Positions 1 to 9,537 of a stretch of DNA of 20,000 nt are shown piece after piece (the first letter of the stretch is position 1; each line of letters begins with the position of its first letter). The DNA comes from Stramonita haemastoma. Lineage: Eukaryota; Mollusca; Gastropoda; Neogastropoda; Muricidae. The notes beneath the pieces were generated by a model. That model ran no database searches and was not told the DNA's origin. It saw nothing but the letters and a program-made list of their open reading frames with translations. Location: positions 44,526,665 to 44,546,664 of the forward strand of contig CM060317.1 in assembly GCA_030674155.1 (NCBI GenBank), given 5' to 3'. The translations under genes and the position numbers were made by a program.

Positions 1-46
1 TTCCTTACTTCTTGTGTCCTCCCTTTACCTTCCTTTATTCATTCTA

Positions 47-375
47 ATCGTTTGTGATCACGATGTATTCATAGTACCTTTACATCTGATCGTATCTGAT
101 ACTGATGCATTCGTAGTACCTTTACATCTGATCGTTTCTGATAATGATGTATTCATAGTAGCTTTACATCTGATCGTTTCTGATCACGATGTATTCATAG
201 TACCTTTACATCTGATCGTTTCTGATCACGATGTATTCATAGTACCTTTACATCTGATCGTTTCTGATCACGATGTATTCATAGTAGCTTCATATCTAAT
301 CGTTTGTGATCACCATGTATTCACAGTAGCTTCACATCAAATCGTGTGTGATCACCATGTGTTCATAGTACATTC
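47..375 (+). repeat. 42-bp minisatellite, 8 units
   Basis: Eight head-to-tail 42-bp units start at 47, 89, 131, 173, 215, 257, 299 and 341. Each begins ATCGT, and most contain TGATCA followed by the block GATGTATTCATAGTA. The units at 173 and 215 are identical, and divergence grows towards both ends. In most units ATCGT and ACGAT flank TTCTGATC, so each unit could form a small hairpin. Because 42 is divisible by 3, a frame stays open from 14 to 655 and repeats a 14-residue motif (IVSDHDVFIVPLHL). Differences between units in that frame are mostly amino-acid changing, so I read this as a non-coding minisatellite. Confidence 0.93.
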
Positions 376-575
376 ACTTTTCCTATTCCTCGTGCATGTA
401 CAGAAGAGAGACAGGCAGTTATTGATGAGGATGCTGCTATATGCAGGGCGCCTCTTGCAGGCAAGGCATGCGGTAGGATGTCAATACCGCCGTCAATATC
501 AGCCATTGATAACAACTACTCTCAACAAACTAGACAAAGGTTTCTGGTCCTTGTTTATAGATAAGGAGGCAGAGA

Positions 576-867
<292 letters not shown>

Positions 868-949
868 ATAAAGAGGGAAGAACGGAATTAACAAATTTTA
901 AAAAAATAGCCAAATGAATTCTAAGAAAGGCCAGCATGATAGAAGTGAC

Positions 950-1030
950 CGTACTTTTGTCAGCAAAGTGACTTTCTTTCCGACACCGTTCCTTCCTCTG
1001 CCGTACAGCTATGGAACAAGTCGAAGTCAA
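950..1030 (+). mobile_element. Possible LINE ORF2 C-terminal remnant
   Basis: In the frame containing GTT at 988-990, the plus strand reads TVPSSAVQLWNK (982-1017 region). This resembles the P-S-A-V-x-L-W-N motif common near the C terminus of non-LTR retrotransposon ORF2 proteins in invertebrates. A stop lies shortly upstream in this frame, and shifting by one base gives the closer match FLPSAVQLWN, which suggests a broken relic. No reverse transcriptase core is visible nearby. The call rests on one short motif. Confidence 0.22.
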
Positions 1031-1235
1031 AGTCAATTTTTTATTTCCAGATGCTACATTGAATAAGTGATGAAAATATGCTTTTTTTCATCGTGCCAAA
1101 TATCTAGTTACAACGATCATTTCATCAATATTTAACTACAACATGATTAAGGCATGGCAATTTTTAACAATAAAATATACAATGGTGTGGTCAGTGTGCC
1201 GTCAGCTTTGATGTTAGGTGGTGAACTGGAATACC
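1018..1235 (-). mobile_element. Truncated non-LTR-type 3' end with TTGACT-like tail (minus strand)
   Basis: On the minus strand the sequence ends in a tail reading TTGACTTTGACTTCGACTTG (plus 1018-1037), just after a T/A-rich stretch. Short tandem TTGACT tails are typical of the 3' ends of several invertebrate non-LTR retrotransposons and of SINEs that borrow them. The roughly 190 bp upstream of the tail on the minus strand is AT-rich and without a gene. It runs back to the (TG)n array at 1239. A second such tail, in the opposite orientation, lies at 6926-7083. The family is not identified. Confidence 0.45.
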
Positions 1236-1236
1236 C

Positions 1237-1238
<2 letters not shown>

Positions 1239-1294
<56 letters not shown>

Positions 1295-1390
1295 CGTGCG
1301 TGTGTGTGTGTGTGTGCGCGCGCGCGTATGTACGTGCGTGCGTGGGTGAGTGAGTGCATGCGTTTGTGCGTGTGTGTATGTGTGTGTGTG

Positions 1391-1428
<38 letters not shown>
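1239..1428 (+). repeat. (TG)n array with CG-containing interruptions
   Basis: Pure TG at 1239-1290 is followed by TGCG and CGCG words (about 1291-1370) and then TG again to about 1428. The alternating purine-pyrimidine stretch, including GCGCGCGCG around 1317-1326, is the kind of sequence able to form Z-DNA. Open frames here are Cys-Val or His-Thr runs, not genes. Confidence 0.97.
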
Positions 1429-1429
<1 letters not shown>

Positions 1430-1587
1430 ACTGAGTTACAGACTTCTGGTATGCTGCATAATCATAGCGCACTACTACACTGATAGATCAATTATTACTT
1501 TATTGTTGTTTCACACACGAACGCGCCTGTGCGCGCACGCCCCACGCACACACACTAAGCCATGGTATCTTGTCACATTGTAGAGTT

Positions 1588-1707
1588 TACACACACACAC
1601 ACACACACACACACAAATACACACACACCACACAAACACACACACACAGACACACAAACACACACATACACACACACACAAACACACACATACACACAAA
1701 CACACAA

Positions 1708-1789
<82 letters not shown>
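1588..1789 (+). repeat. (CA)n array, imperfect then pure
   Basis: CA dinucleotides with periodic AAA, ATA and AGA interruptions fill the first half. A pure CA run covers about 1713-1789. It directly adjoins the tRNA-like head at 1804-1892. Confidence 0.97.
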
Positions 1790-1791
<2 letters not shown>

Positions 1792-1803
1792 ACACAATAC
1801 ATA

Positions 1804-1892
1804 TTGTGATCAAACGGCGATCAAACCACCGCACATTTCGAACCCAGACGTTTTGCTTTCTAGTCAGGTGCGCTACCTCTAAACCACCAATC
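1804..1892 (-). mobile_element. tRNA-derived SINE head, truncated (minus strand)
   Basis: Read on the minus strand, this holds an A box TGGTTTAGAGG (plus 1876-1886). After 32 nt comes a B-box-like GGTTCGAAATG (plus 1834-1843), against the consensus GGTTCGANTCC. That spacing is what a tRNA gene or tRNA-derived pol III promoter shows. Downstream in the element's direction the sequence runs for about 30 bp and then meets the TG/CA array, so the SINE body is missing. I do not call it a functional tRNA because the B box is degenerate and I see no clean acceptor stem. Confidence 0.6.
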
Positions 1893-1925
1893 CACTTCAC
1901 TGCAGGCTGAGCTAAGCACTGTACA

Positions 1926-2418
1926 GCAGACACTGGCTACACAGCAGGCGTTGACATGGGTCAGTAAAATGGCAGACAATGGTTACACACCAGACGTGGA
2001 TATGGGTCAGTAAAATGGCAGACGCTGGCTACACATTAGACGTGGACATGGGTCAGTAAAATGGCAGACGCTGGCTACACACCAGACGTGGACATGGGTC
2101 AGTAAAATGGCAGAAGCTGGCTACACATTAGACGTGGACATGGGTCAGTAAAATGGCAGACACTGGCTACACATTAGACGTGGACATGGGTCAGTAAAAT
2201 GGCAGACGCTGGCTACACATTAGACGTGGACATGGGTCAGTAAAATGGCAGACGCTGGCTACACATTAGACGTGGACATGGGTCAGCAAAATGGCAGACG
2301 CTGGCTACACATTAGACGTGGACATGGGTCAGTCAGATGGCAGACACTGACTACACACCAGACGTGGACATGGGTCAGTAAAGTGGCAGACACTGGCTAC
2401 ACACCAGACGTGGACATG
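1926..2418 (+). repeat. 46-bp minisatellite, about 10.6 units
   Basis: Ten full 46-bp units start at 1953, 1999, 2045, 2091, 2137, 2183, 2229, 2275, 2321 and 2367, with a partial unit before them. Key words are GACATGGGTCAGTAAAATGG, GCTGGCTACACA and AGACGTG. Units carry either ACATTAG or ACACCAG before ACGTG. In order the types are C,T,C,T,T,T,T,T,C,C, so the T type is consecutive in the middle. The period is not a multiple of 3. Confidence 0.95.
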
Positions 2419-2584
2419 CATCTGGTGGCAGGCCTGGCCCCTGTGTGCTTTCAGAAATGGACACGTAGTTCTGGCCATTGTCTGAAGCCTGTCCTATGTA
2501 ATAACTTCTTTATAGAGGGTACTGGGAACACATAAGTCAAGGACTACGGGGACAGCTGCCATCGAGGTTTTTTTGTCGGATTGC
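2419..2584. other. Single-copy spacer, no feature seen
   Basis: This is mixed-composition sequence between the 46-bp minisatellite and a TGTC-rich tract. I see no tRNA boxes, and no convincing open frame beyond the exit of the repeat frame that ends at 2535. Confidence 0.5.
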
Positions 2585-2748
2585 CTGTCCCTGTCTCTGC
2601 TGGTCCAGCTTTTTGCCTGTGTCCGTCTGTCTTTAATCTATCTTTTTGCGTGTGTGTCTATGTCTGTTCATTGTCTGTCTTGCTGTCTGTCTGCCGGTCT
2701 GTCACACACAGACACAGACACACACACGCACACACACACGCACGTGCG

Positions 2749-2792
<44 letters not shown>

Positions 2793-2793
2793 A
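2585..2793 (+). repeat. TGTC-rich tract followed by (CA)n
   Basis: CTGTC and TGTCT words are scattered from about 2585 to 2702. They join a CACAGA/CACG tract and a pure CA run ending at 2793. Confidence 0.9.
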
Positions 2794-3080
2794 CTTCTGC
2801 AAATACATGCACAGGTGAATGCTCGATGCCTGGTTTGCTGTAGTTACACACCGGTCACGTCCATTGTTTTAGCCGCTGACCAATCGCCGATATAATTATA
2901 GGAATGACAGACGTTGAGGTGTCCAGCACTCAGTGACCAGGGCCTCATGACTTGTCATCCCTACCTCCGCCCTCTCCCCCTCCCCCCTCTCCACCTACAA
3001 CTTCACACAGCAGTTCGCGATGGCATACAGTCATGCAGTCTTGGAGTGCATTCATCGACCTCCCAGTTTTTGTTCATAAA
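2794..3080. other. Single-copy spacer with a C/T-rich patch
   Basis: This is mixed sequence with a C-rich pyrimidine patch at about 2960-2995. A CCAAT followed closely by an AT-rich TATA-like word (about 2880-2900) was noted, but no transcript can be tied to it. No coding region is supported. Confidence 0.45.
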
Positions 3081-3445
3081 ATTATGATGGCCTGCTTCTT
3101 GTTTCTTCTTTGTTCAACCGACCACGCCTGGGATCAATCCCACAGACACTGACGACAGACAGTGCAGCCCGCTGTCAGCTGCCAAACAGCCATAACTGCT
3201 CAGCTCAGCAGAAAGTCTTCAGGGTCAATAAACAGACTGAGATGTCACTGTCACTGTCACCACCACCAGCACTGTCCTGACTGACTCCATTGAACTGTCC
3301 CTGCGTCACTTCCTTTTTTGCCGTGTGGAGGTGTTTCCGGTCATGGATCCTGTTTTTTGCCAAACGTGTTTGTGTCATCTCTTTCAACTTAAAAGAAAAA
3401 AACCACTTTGACCTATTTCGTGGGAGCTGTCTCATATATCAGTTT
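3080..3445 (+). mobile_element. Dispersed repeat family A, copy 1
   Basis: This is a direct copy of 11828-12160. Shared blocks include GGCCTGCTT, CAGCTGCCAAACAGCCAT, AGGGTCAATAAACAGAC, ACTGTCACTGTCACCACC, CTCCATTGAACTG, CTGCGTCACTTCCTTT and GTGTGGAGGTGTTTCCGGTC. They occur in the same order with small indels. The right end runs into the 26-bp minisatellite. There are no terminal repeats, poly(A) tail or pol III boxes clear enough to classify it. Confidence 0.85.
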
Positions 3446-3735
3446 AGTGGAAGCTGTCTCAGATATCAGTTTAATGGAGGCTGTCTCAGATATCAGTTTA
3501 TGAAAGCTGCATCAGATATCAGTTTATGAAAGCTGCATCAGATATCAGTTCATGAAAGCTGCATCAGATATCAGTTTATGAAAGCTGTATCAGATATCAG
3601 TTTATGAAAGCTGTATCAGATATCAGTTTATGAAAGCTGTATCAGATATCAGTTTATGGAAGCTGTCTCAGATATCAGTTTATGGGATCTGTCTCAGATA
3701 TCGGTTTTTTAGAGTCTGTCTCATTTATCAATTAT
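3418..3735 (+). repeat. 26-bp minisatellite, about 12 units
   Basis: Twelve units of 26-27 bp are marked by ATATCAGTTTATG and AGCTGTCTCAG or AGCTGTATCAG. Most contain GATATC. Central units (about 3490-3655) are nearly identical, while the outer ones vary and carry 1-bp indels. A single related segment, TCTCAGATTTCAG, sits at the matching offset in the other copy of family A (12142-12155). That suggests the array grew from one segment of the element. Confidence 0.93.
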
Positions 3736-3736
3736 T

Positions 3737-3985
3737 GACTGACAGAACACTAACATAATCATTGACAGTCAGAACACTGACAGAATCATTGACAGAATCA
3801 TTGACAGACAGAACACGAACAGAATCATTGACAGACAGAACACGAACAGAATCATTGACAGACAGAACACTAACAGAATCATTGACAGACAGAACACTTA
3901 CAGAATCATTGACAGACAGAACACTTAACAGAATCATTAACAGAATCATTGACAGAATCATTGATAGACAGAACATGAACAGATG
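3737..3985 (+). repeat. 27-bp minisatellite with a 13-bp sub-unit
   Basis: The unit is built from AGAATCATTGACAGACAGA and ACACTAAC or ACACGAAC, period 27. A shorter sub-unit AGAATCATTGAC is sometimes doubled (for example near 3782 and 3925-3960). Because 27 is divisible by 3, frames stay open on both strands with 9-residue repeats (TESLTDRTL on plus). This fully explains the open frame from 3762 to 4235. Confidence 0.93.
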
Positions 3986-4029
3986 GCACGAAGAATTCCA
4001 GCCCCTTTGGAAATCAGTTGTAACAAGAT

Positions 4030-4076
4030 GCAGGCATGCATGCATGCATGCATGCATGCAGGCAGGCAGGCAGGCA

Positions 4077-4108
<32 letters not shown>

Positions 4109-4215
4109 CCCAGACAGACAGGCAAGCAGACAGACATACACACATACAGGAATACAGGCAGGAAGACAGACATACAGACAGGCAGGCAGACAGGCGGGTA
4201 GGGAGGCAGACAGGT
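4030..4215 (+). repeat. (GCAT)n, (CAGG)n and (CAGA)n tetranucleotide tract
   Basis: A pure GCAT block at about 4033-4060 turns into CAGG, then into mixed CAGG/CAGA/CATA to about 4215. All are single-base variants of one tetranucleotide, as expected from slippage with point mutation. Confidence 0.96.
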
Positions 4216-4364
4216 ACAACAACAGACAAAGATAACATTGATACAAAAAGGATCAAGAAGAAAAAGAAAAGGGGATGATCATGAGACTGGTTGAAGATGA
4301 AGAGATAAAGGAATCACAGATTCCGACTTCAAAGACAACGGACAGGGGGTGGGGTGGGGGTTGA

Positions 4365-4814
<450 letters not shown>

Positions 4815-4838
4815 AACAAAGACACACATCCGGCATAT

Positions 4839-4930
4839 TCCTAAAAATCTATACACACAGGGCAGGTTGTGAGTCCATGCATCATTCAGAAGGGGGATGA
4901 ACACGGCAGGTGCAGACCAGTGGTGTGTGG
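4839..4930 (+). mobile_element. Dispersed repeat family B, copy 1
   Basis: About 90 bp nearly identical to 13028-13118, in the same orientation. Shared blocks include AAAATCTATACACACAGGGC, GTCCATGCATCATTCAGAAG and GGGGATGAACACGGCAGGTG. Both copies follow a long (GA)n array by about 20-30 bp. No protein or RNA identity was recognised. Confidence 0.88.
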
Positions 4931-4931
4931 A

Positions 4932-5312
4932 AAACAGGATGGGCAAGTAGAGGAGAGGAGAGCAAAGAGGAGATTAGAGGAAAGGAGAGGAGAGGAGAGT
5001 TGAAGAGACGAGAGGAGAGGAGAGGAAAGGACAGGAGAGGAGAGAAAAGAGAAGAGGATAGGAGAAGAGAGGAGAGGAAAGGAGAGGAGACGAGACGAGA
5101 AAAGAGGAGAGTAGAGGAAGAAAAGAAGAGATGAGAGAAGAGGAGACAAGAGGAGAGAAAAGAAGAGGAGAGAAAAGAAGAGGAGAGGAGAGGAAACGAG
5201 ATGAGAAAACAAGAGAGAAGAAGAGAGGAAAGGAGAGGAGAAGAGAAGAGGAGTAGAGTAGAGGAGAGGACAGGAGAGGAGAGAAGAAGAGAGGAGAAGA
5301 GAGGAGAGGAGA
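4932..5312 (+). repeat. (GGAGA)n-type polypurine tract
   Basis: About 380 bp of almost pure purine on the plus strand, made of GGAGA, AGAAG and AAAGG words with only a few C or T interruptions. A tract of this kind could form triplex (H-DNA). Minus-strand frames read as Ser/Leu/Phe-rich peptides only because of the composition. Confidence 0.95.
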
Positions 5313-5334
5313 GACCCCTGAACATGCTGTATGA

Positions 5335-5962
5335 CACACTCTCCCTCTGCTGTCTTGTATTGTAGCACCTCCCTCTGCTGTCTTGTGTTGTAGCACCTCC
5401 CTCTGTTGTCCTGTGTTGTAGCACCTCCCTCTGCTGTCTTGTGTTGTAGCACCTCCCTCTGCTGTCTTGTGTTGTGGCACCTCCCTCTGCTGTCTTGTGT
5501 TGTAGCACCTCCCTCTGCTGTCTTGTGTTGTAGCACCTCCCTAGCTCTGCTGTCTTGTGTTGTAGCACCTCCCTCTGCTGTCTTGTGTTGTAGCACCTCC
5601 CTAGCTCTGCTGTCTTGTGTTGTAGCACCTCCCTAGCTCTGCTGTCTTGTATTGTAGCACCTCCCTCTGCTGTCTTGTGTTGTAGCACCTCCCTCTGTTG
5701 TCTTGTGTTGTAGCACCTCCCTTTGTTGTCTTGTGTTGTAGCACCTCCCTCTGTTGTCTTGTGTTGTAGCACCTCCCTCTGCTGTCTTGTGTTGTAGCAC
5801 CTCCCTCTGCTGTCTTGTGCTGTAGCACCTCTCTCTGCTGTCTTGTGTTGTAGCACCTCCCTAGCTCTGCTGTCTTGTGTTGTAGCACCTCCCTCTATTG
5901 TCTTGTGTTGTAGCACCTCCCTCTGCTGTCTTGTGTTGTAGCACCTCCCTCTGCTGTCTGAG
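5335..5962 (+). repeat. 28-bp minisatellite, 21 units with 32-bp variants
   Basis: The marker TAGCACCT (one TGGCACCT) occurs 21 times between 5363 and 5939. Spacing is 28 bp except for four intervals of 32 bp. In those four (after 5531, 5591, 5623 and 5851) CCCTCTGC is replaced by CCCTAGCTCTGC, a 4-bp insertion. Other unit words are TGTCTTGTGTTG and CTCCCTCTGC. On the minus strand no frame meets a stop for most of the array. The 28-nt period therefore gives a 28-residue super-repeat (KTAEGGATTQDSRGRCYNTR and so on) and a spurious 344-codon open frame at 4882-5916. Confidence 0.96.
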
Positions 5963-6205
5963 TTTCCCTGTGTTGACTTCTGACCAGCATATGTTTTAGT
6001 CTTCTGTTTCGTATAATTTCTTTTAACTGATAATCTGTTTCATATGTTCTGTTTTATATTATATGTTTTAACCTTTTGTTTTTTATCATCTCTTTTAACT
6101 TATCATCTGTTTCTTGCTTTCTGTCACCTGTTGTTTCTGACCTACTGTAGCTCTTGCCACATTACCTGCCCTTTCCTTCACTCTCCTTCTCTCTGGCCGA
6201 TTTCT
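5963..6205. other. T-rich spacer, no gene seen
   Basis: This is a T-rich stretch with weak internal repetition: CTTTTAACTGATAATCTGTTT near 6019 recurs as CTTTTAACTTATCATCTGTTT near 6091. No coding or RNA feature is supported. Confidence 0.5.
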
Positions 6206-6388
6206 CCACACACACACACCACACAGACACACACACCACGACACACACACACATACACACACACAGACACACCACACACAGACACACATACACACACACA
6301 GACACACAACCACACACACAACACACACAGACACAACAACAACACAACACACGACACACAGACACACACACAACACACACAGACACAC

Positions 6389-6424
<36 letters not shown>

Positions 6425-6463
6425 CCTACACACACACACACCACACCACACACACACACACTG
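6206..6463 (+). repeat. Imperfect (CA)n array
   Basis: CA dinucleotides broken by CACC, CAGA, CATA and AACA words form the first part. A purer run covers about 6388-6420. Confidence 0.96.
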
Positions 6464-6529
6464 TGGTGGTCTGGTGGTCTTGCATGTGCTTTCGTTTCTG
6501 CTGAATTTTCAATGCTATTCGTTTAGGTG

Positions 6530-6846
6530 TGCGATGTCGTTATGGTTGTTGCTGTTGGTTGCTTATGGTGGTGATGGTAGTGGTTGTGGTGATGATGGTG
6601 ATGTGTGTTGCGTGCTGTGTGCGTTGGTGTGATGTGTATGTTGATGTTGTTGTTGTGTTGTTGTTGTATGTTGTGTGTGTGTGTATGTGTATGTGTGTAT
6701 TAGTATGTATGTATGTTTGTGTGTGTTGTATGTAAGTAAGTAGTAATGTATGTATGTATGATGTAATTAGTAAAGATGATGTTTTTATATGTATGTATGT
6801 ATGTAGTGTTGTGTGTGTGTGGTGTGTGTAGTGTAGTGTTGTGGGA

Positions 6847-6924
<78 letters not shown>

Positions 6925-6925
6925 T
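6530..6925 (+). repeat. TGG/GAT/GTT-rich tract, (GTAT)n and (TG)n
   Basis: Trinucleotide-like TGGTGA and GTTGTT words (about 6545-6670) lead to TGTA tetranucleotides (6680-6810). A pure TG run follows from about 6851 to 6921. The array abuts the non-LTR-type 3' end that follows. Confidence 0.93.
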
Positions 6926-7083
6926 GACACTTTTAATTTGATGTTATCTTGAATGCTTAAACAAATATGAAATGTAGCTTTATTGTGTCTTTCGAGAATA
7001 TGATTGGTATGGCTATGCCTTTCAGTATTGTAATTGCCATTCATGGGATAATTAAAGTGTTTTTGACTTGACTTGACTTGATC
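6926..7083 (+). mobile_element. Truncated non-LTR-type 3' end with (TTGAC T)n tail
   Basis: About 130 bp of AT-rich sequence ends ATTAAAGTGTTTTTGACTTG, followed by further TTGACT repeats to about 7082. This matches the usual appearance of invertebrate non-LTR retrotransposon or SINE 3' ends with short tandem tails. The 5' part is absent; a (TG)n array stands where it should continue. It mirrors the minus-strand tail at 1018-1235. Family unknown. Confidence 0.5.
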
Positions 7084-7430
7084 ATGGGGTATGGTGCTAG
7101 ATGATGAAGGAAGAGACCTTTTTGGCTGGTTTGCTCATCTGTCAATGAGAGTGGTGCACTGTTTGCTTTATTAAGTTTGACACAAGCTGTCTTCAGAAAG
7201 AGAAGACAGCTTTAGTTCAACATCATAGGCACAACATTGCACTTCATAAAGGTGAATTAGGATGTTTGTTGTTGATAATTTGCCAGATAGTTACTTCACG
7301 GGTGATTAGGAGTACAGCTCTGACAAAATAGCTCTGCTAGTTTGTTAGTTGTTTTCCTCTTCTTATCTCTTTGGGTTTTGGTGTTGTTTTTTTTTTTAAT
7401 CAGACAGTGTCTTGATTTATGCTGTTTGGT
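7084..7430. other. Single-copy spacer containing a perfect hairpin
   Basis: This is ordinary mixed sequence that ends with a long T run and AATCAG (about 7388-7404), which resembles a 3' splice acceptor with no open frame after it. The only structured element is the inverted repeat at 7184-7212, listed separately. Confidence 0.45.
7184..7212. other. Perfect 11-bp inverted repeat (hairpin)
   Basis: AAGCTGTCTTC (7184-7194) and GAAGACAGCTT (7202-7212) are exact reverse complements separated by the 7-nt loop AGAAAGA. Weak pairing continues outwards (GTTTGAC against GTTCAAC) with mismatches to about 7175 and 7221, for about 20 bp in total. It lies outside the microsatellites. No known RNA family is recognised, and the stem is short for an animal microRNA precursor. 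Confidence 0.8.
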
Positions 7431-7549
7431 AGGCGTGCGCGCGCATGTGTGTGTATGTGTGTGTGTGTGTATGCGTGCGTGCGTGTGTGTCTGTGTCTGT
7501 GTGTGCGCGTCCGCTCGCTAGGGTATGTGTGTGTACACGTGTCCGTGTG
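7431..7549 (+). repeat. (TG)n/(TGCG)n tract
   Basis: A TG-rich alternating tract with CGCGCGC (about 7436-7444), GTGCGTGCG and TCTGTG words. It is less pure than the other TG arrays in the window. Confidence 0.9.
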
Positions 7550-7625
7550 TGTGATTTATTTTATATCTTAGATATCAATTTTATTCAACAATACAATTAA
7601 AAAAAAACATGACTGGCCTCTTTCA

Positions 7626-7889
7626 ATGCAAATCAATAAATCCTGTGGGGGAGGTCGGCATGAGGAAATAATGAAATCAGTGCCCAGTCACCTGCCAAGC
7701 AGATGGTTCCGCTTCACCTTCAGCCAGCAGGAGTTTCACAGGATGGTGCTGTTGTGTTTTTTCCTGACTACGTCTGCAACGAAAAAACAAGAAGAAACTA
7801 GGCAGGGACGTCAACTGGAAAGAGAATGGCGGAAATTAATATGTAGAGATTGTTCCTGCTGCACTTGCTTAAAAAAAATCTGGTAGAGC
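7626..7889 (+). other. Unassigned 86-codon open frame
   Basis: This open frame is not made of simple repeats. It encodes a basic peptide with a KKQEETRQGRQLEREWRK stretch and a Cys-rich end (CRDCSCCTCLKK). I recognise no domain. There are no clear splice sites or regulatory context, and the length is within chance for 20 kb. I list it because it is one of few open frames not explained by repeats, and do not claim it is translated. Confidence 0.12.
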
Positions 7890-7934
7890 ACAAACAAAAA
7901 AGACGGTATTCTCTTTGTGGTTATGAATCTTTTC

Positions 7935-9125
7935 CTCATGCAGATCTATAAATATTTCCAACATGTCTATAGGAATTTGCCTCGTGTCTATGAGTACTTC
8001 CCAAATGCCTAAACCGATTTCCGACATGTCTGAGAATTCAACTCAAATCTATGAATGTTTTCCAAATGCCTAAGTATTTCCAACATGTCTGAGAATTCAA
8101 CTCATGTTAATGAGTATTTTCCAATTGTCTATGTTTCCTACATGTCTATGAGAATTCAACTCATGTCTATAAGTGTTTTCCACACGTGTATAAGTCTTTT
8201 TTTATCGATATTATAAAGTTTGCGTTTATGACTATCAGTATTTCTCTTATGTCTGTAAAGATTTCCCCTGTGTCTATAGCGCTTCCCTTATTTCTGTAAA
8301 TCGTCCCTTATGTCTATATGTATTTCCCTTAGCAGGTTTTTCTTTTATCTATAAAGATTTACTTTATGTTGGTAGTATTTTCCTTTTAATGATGTAGAAG
8401 TATTTCCCTAATTGTTATATTTCATTTATGTGTATAAATATTTGCAATGTGCATCGAAGTAAATACTCAATAAAAGTATTTCCCTTGTGTGTATATTGTT
8501 TTTCTTTTGTGTACACGTATTTCCCTTATGTCTGTGAGCATTTTCACTTATGTGTAAATTATTTCCCTTATGTGTACACGTATTTCCCCTATGACTGTAA
8601 GTATTTCCCTTATGTGTAGATGGTTTTCCCTTATGTTTGAATTTCCCTTACGTATGTAAATATTTCCTCTATGTTTGTAAGTATTTCCCCTATGTCTGTA
8701 TGTATTTCCCTTATGTCTGGTTTTTTTTAAAATTATGTCTGTATTTGCCTTACGTCTGTAAGTATTTCCCCTATGTGTATACACATTTCCCTTATGTCTG
8801 TACGTATTTCCCCTGTGTCCGTAAGTATTCTATTTAAGTGTATAAGTGTTTCCCTTACGTTTGTAAGTATTTCCCTGATAAATGTATTTCCCTGATGCGT
8901 ATAAGTATCTCCTTTATGTCTGTATTTCCCTTACGTATGCAAGTATTTCTATTATGTCTGTAATTATTTCCATTACGTCTGTAAGTATTTTCCTTATGTC
9001 TGTAAGTATTCCTTATGTGTACACGTATTTCCAAAAGGTCTGCATATATTGCCCTATGTTCGTAATTTTTCCCAATTTTGTCTCAATATCTTTGTTATGC
9101 ATATGATTATTTCCCGTATGTATAC
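7935..9125 (+). repeat. Large degenerate 21-bp minisatellite (about 1.2 kb)
   Basis: The repeated theme is TATTTCCCTTATGTCTGTA with a 21-bp basic period and many indels. It is recognisable but decayed at 7935-8300 and most regular at about 8520-8830. It decays again to about 9125. Because 21 is divisible by 3, short plus frames read as repeats of YFPYVCK, and minus frames as GNTYRHR. Stops and frame breaks are frequent, so it is not coding. Confidence 0.88.
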
Positions 9126-9176
9126 CTAAGTGGAACCAAACAAAGCCTCTGAAAGCAGAGTATATATGTAAATTGA

Positions 9177-9341
9177 CAAGCTGATAAGAAGTTTGGCCTA
9201 GTTGAAGGATGTGCAGTCATAGAGGAAGTGTTTAATCATGTTCAGCAGTACCTGTTGCATCTTTCATACTTTAGTGCACTGGACAGTGTCTTTATGGAGT
9301 GCTTTTTATTCAGAATGTCAGCAATACCTCTTCTAAGTTAA
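9177..9341 (+). other. Unassigned open frame without an ATG start (54 codons)
   Basis: Between a TGA at 9174-9176 and a TAA at 9339-9341 one frame is open. It reads as a mixed-composition peptide with stretches such as KKFGLVEGCAVIEEVFNHVQ and ALDSVFMECFLFRMSAI. It looks helical and lies outside repeats. No strong acceptor or donor flanks it, and no homologue is recognised. It could be a decayed exon or transposon fragment, or chance. Confidence 0.12.
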
Positions 9342-9343
9342 CC

Positions 9344-9384
9344 ACGCACACACATACACGTACACACTCATACACACACACACA

Positions 9385-9431
<47 letters not shown>

Positions 9432-9528
9432 ACGCACACGCACACACACACGCACACGCACACCCATACACACACAAACACATGCAGACACTTACACACA
9501 CATATAAACCACACACATACACACAGAG
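9344..9528 (+). repeat. (CA)n array with CACG interruptions
   Basis: Pure CA at about 9372-9420, then CGCACA words to about 9465, then CATA and CAGA variants. It ends about 10 bp before the SINE head. Confidence 0.96.
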
Positions 9529-9537
9529 TCATAATAG

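Noticed and set aside
47..375. CRISPR array
   Set aside because: The 42-bp units are contiguous with no unique spacers, and the sequence context is eukaryotic.
2875..2905. CCAAT plus TATA-like promoter
   Set aside because: Short AT-rich and CCAAT words are expected by chance and no transcript unit follows.
3418..3735. Array of regulatory sites (repeated GATATC or TGATCA palindromes) here and at 47-375
   Set aside because: The palindromes are simply part of each minisatellite unit, with no separate conservation.
3762..4235. 157-codon frame with 9-residue repeats
   Set aside because: The 27-bp period keeps the frame open, and the tail is CAGG/CAGA tetranucleotide sequence.
4882..5916. 344-codon minus-strand open frame
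   Set aside because: Two thirds is the 28-bp minisatellite read through all phases and the rest is the complement of the GGAGA tract.
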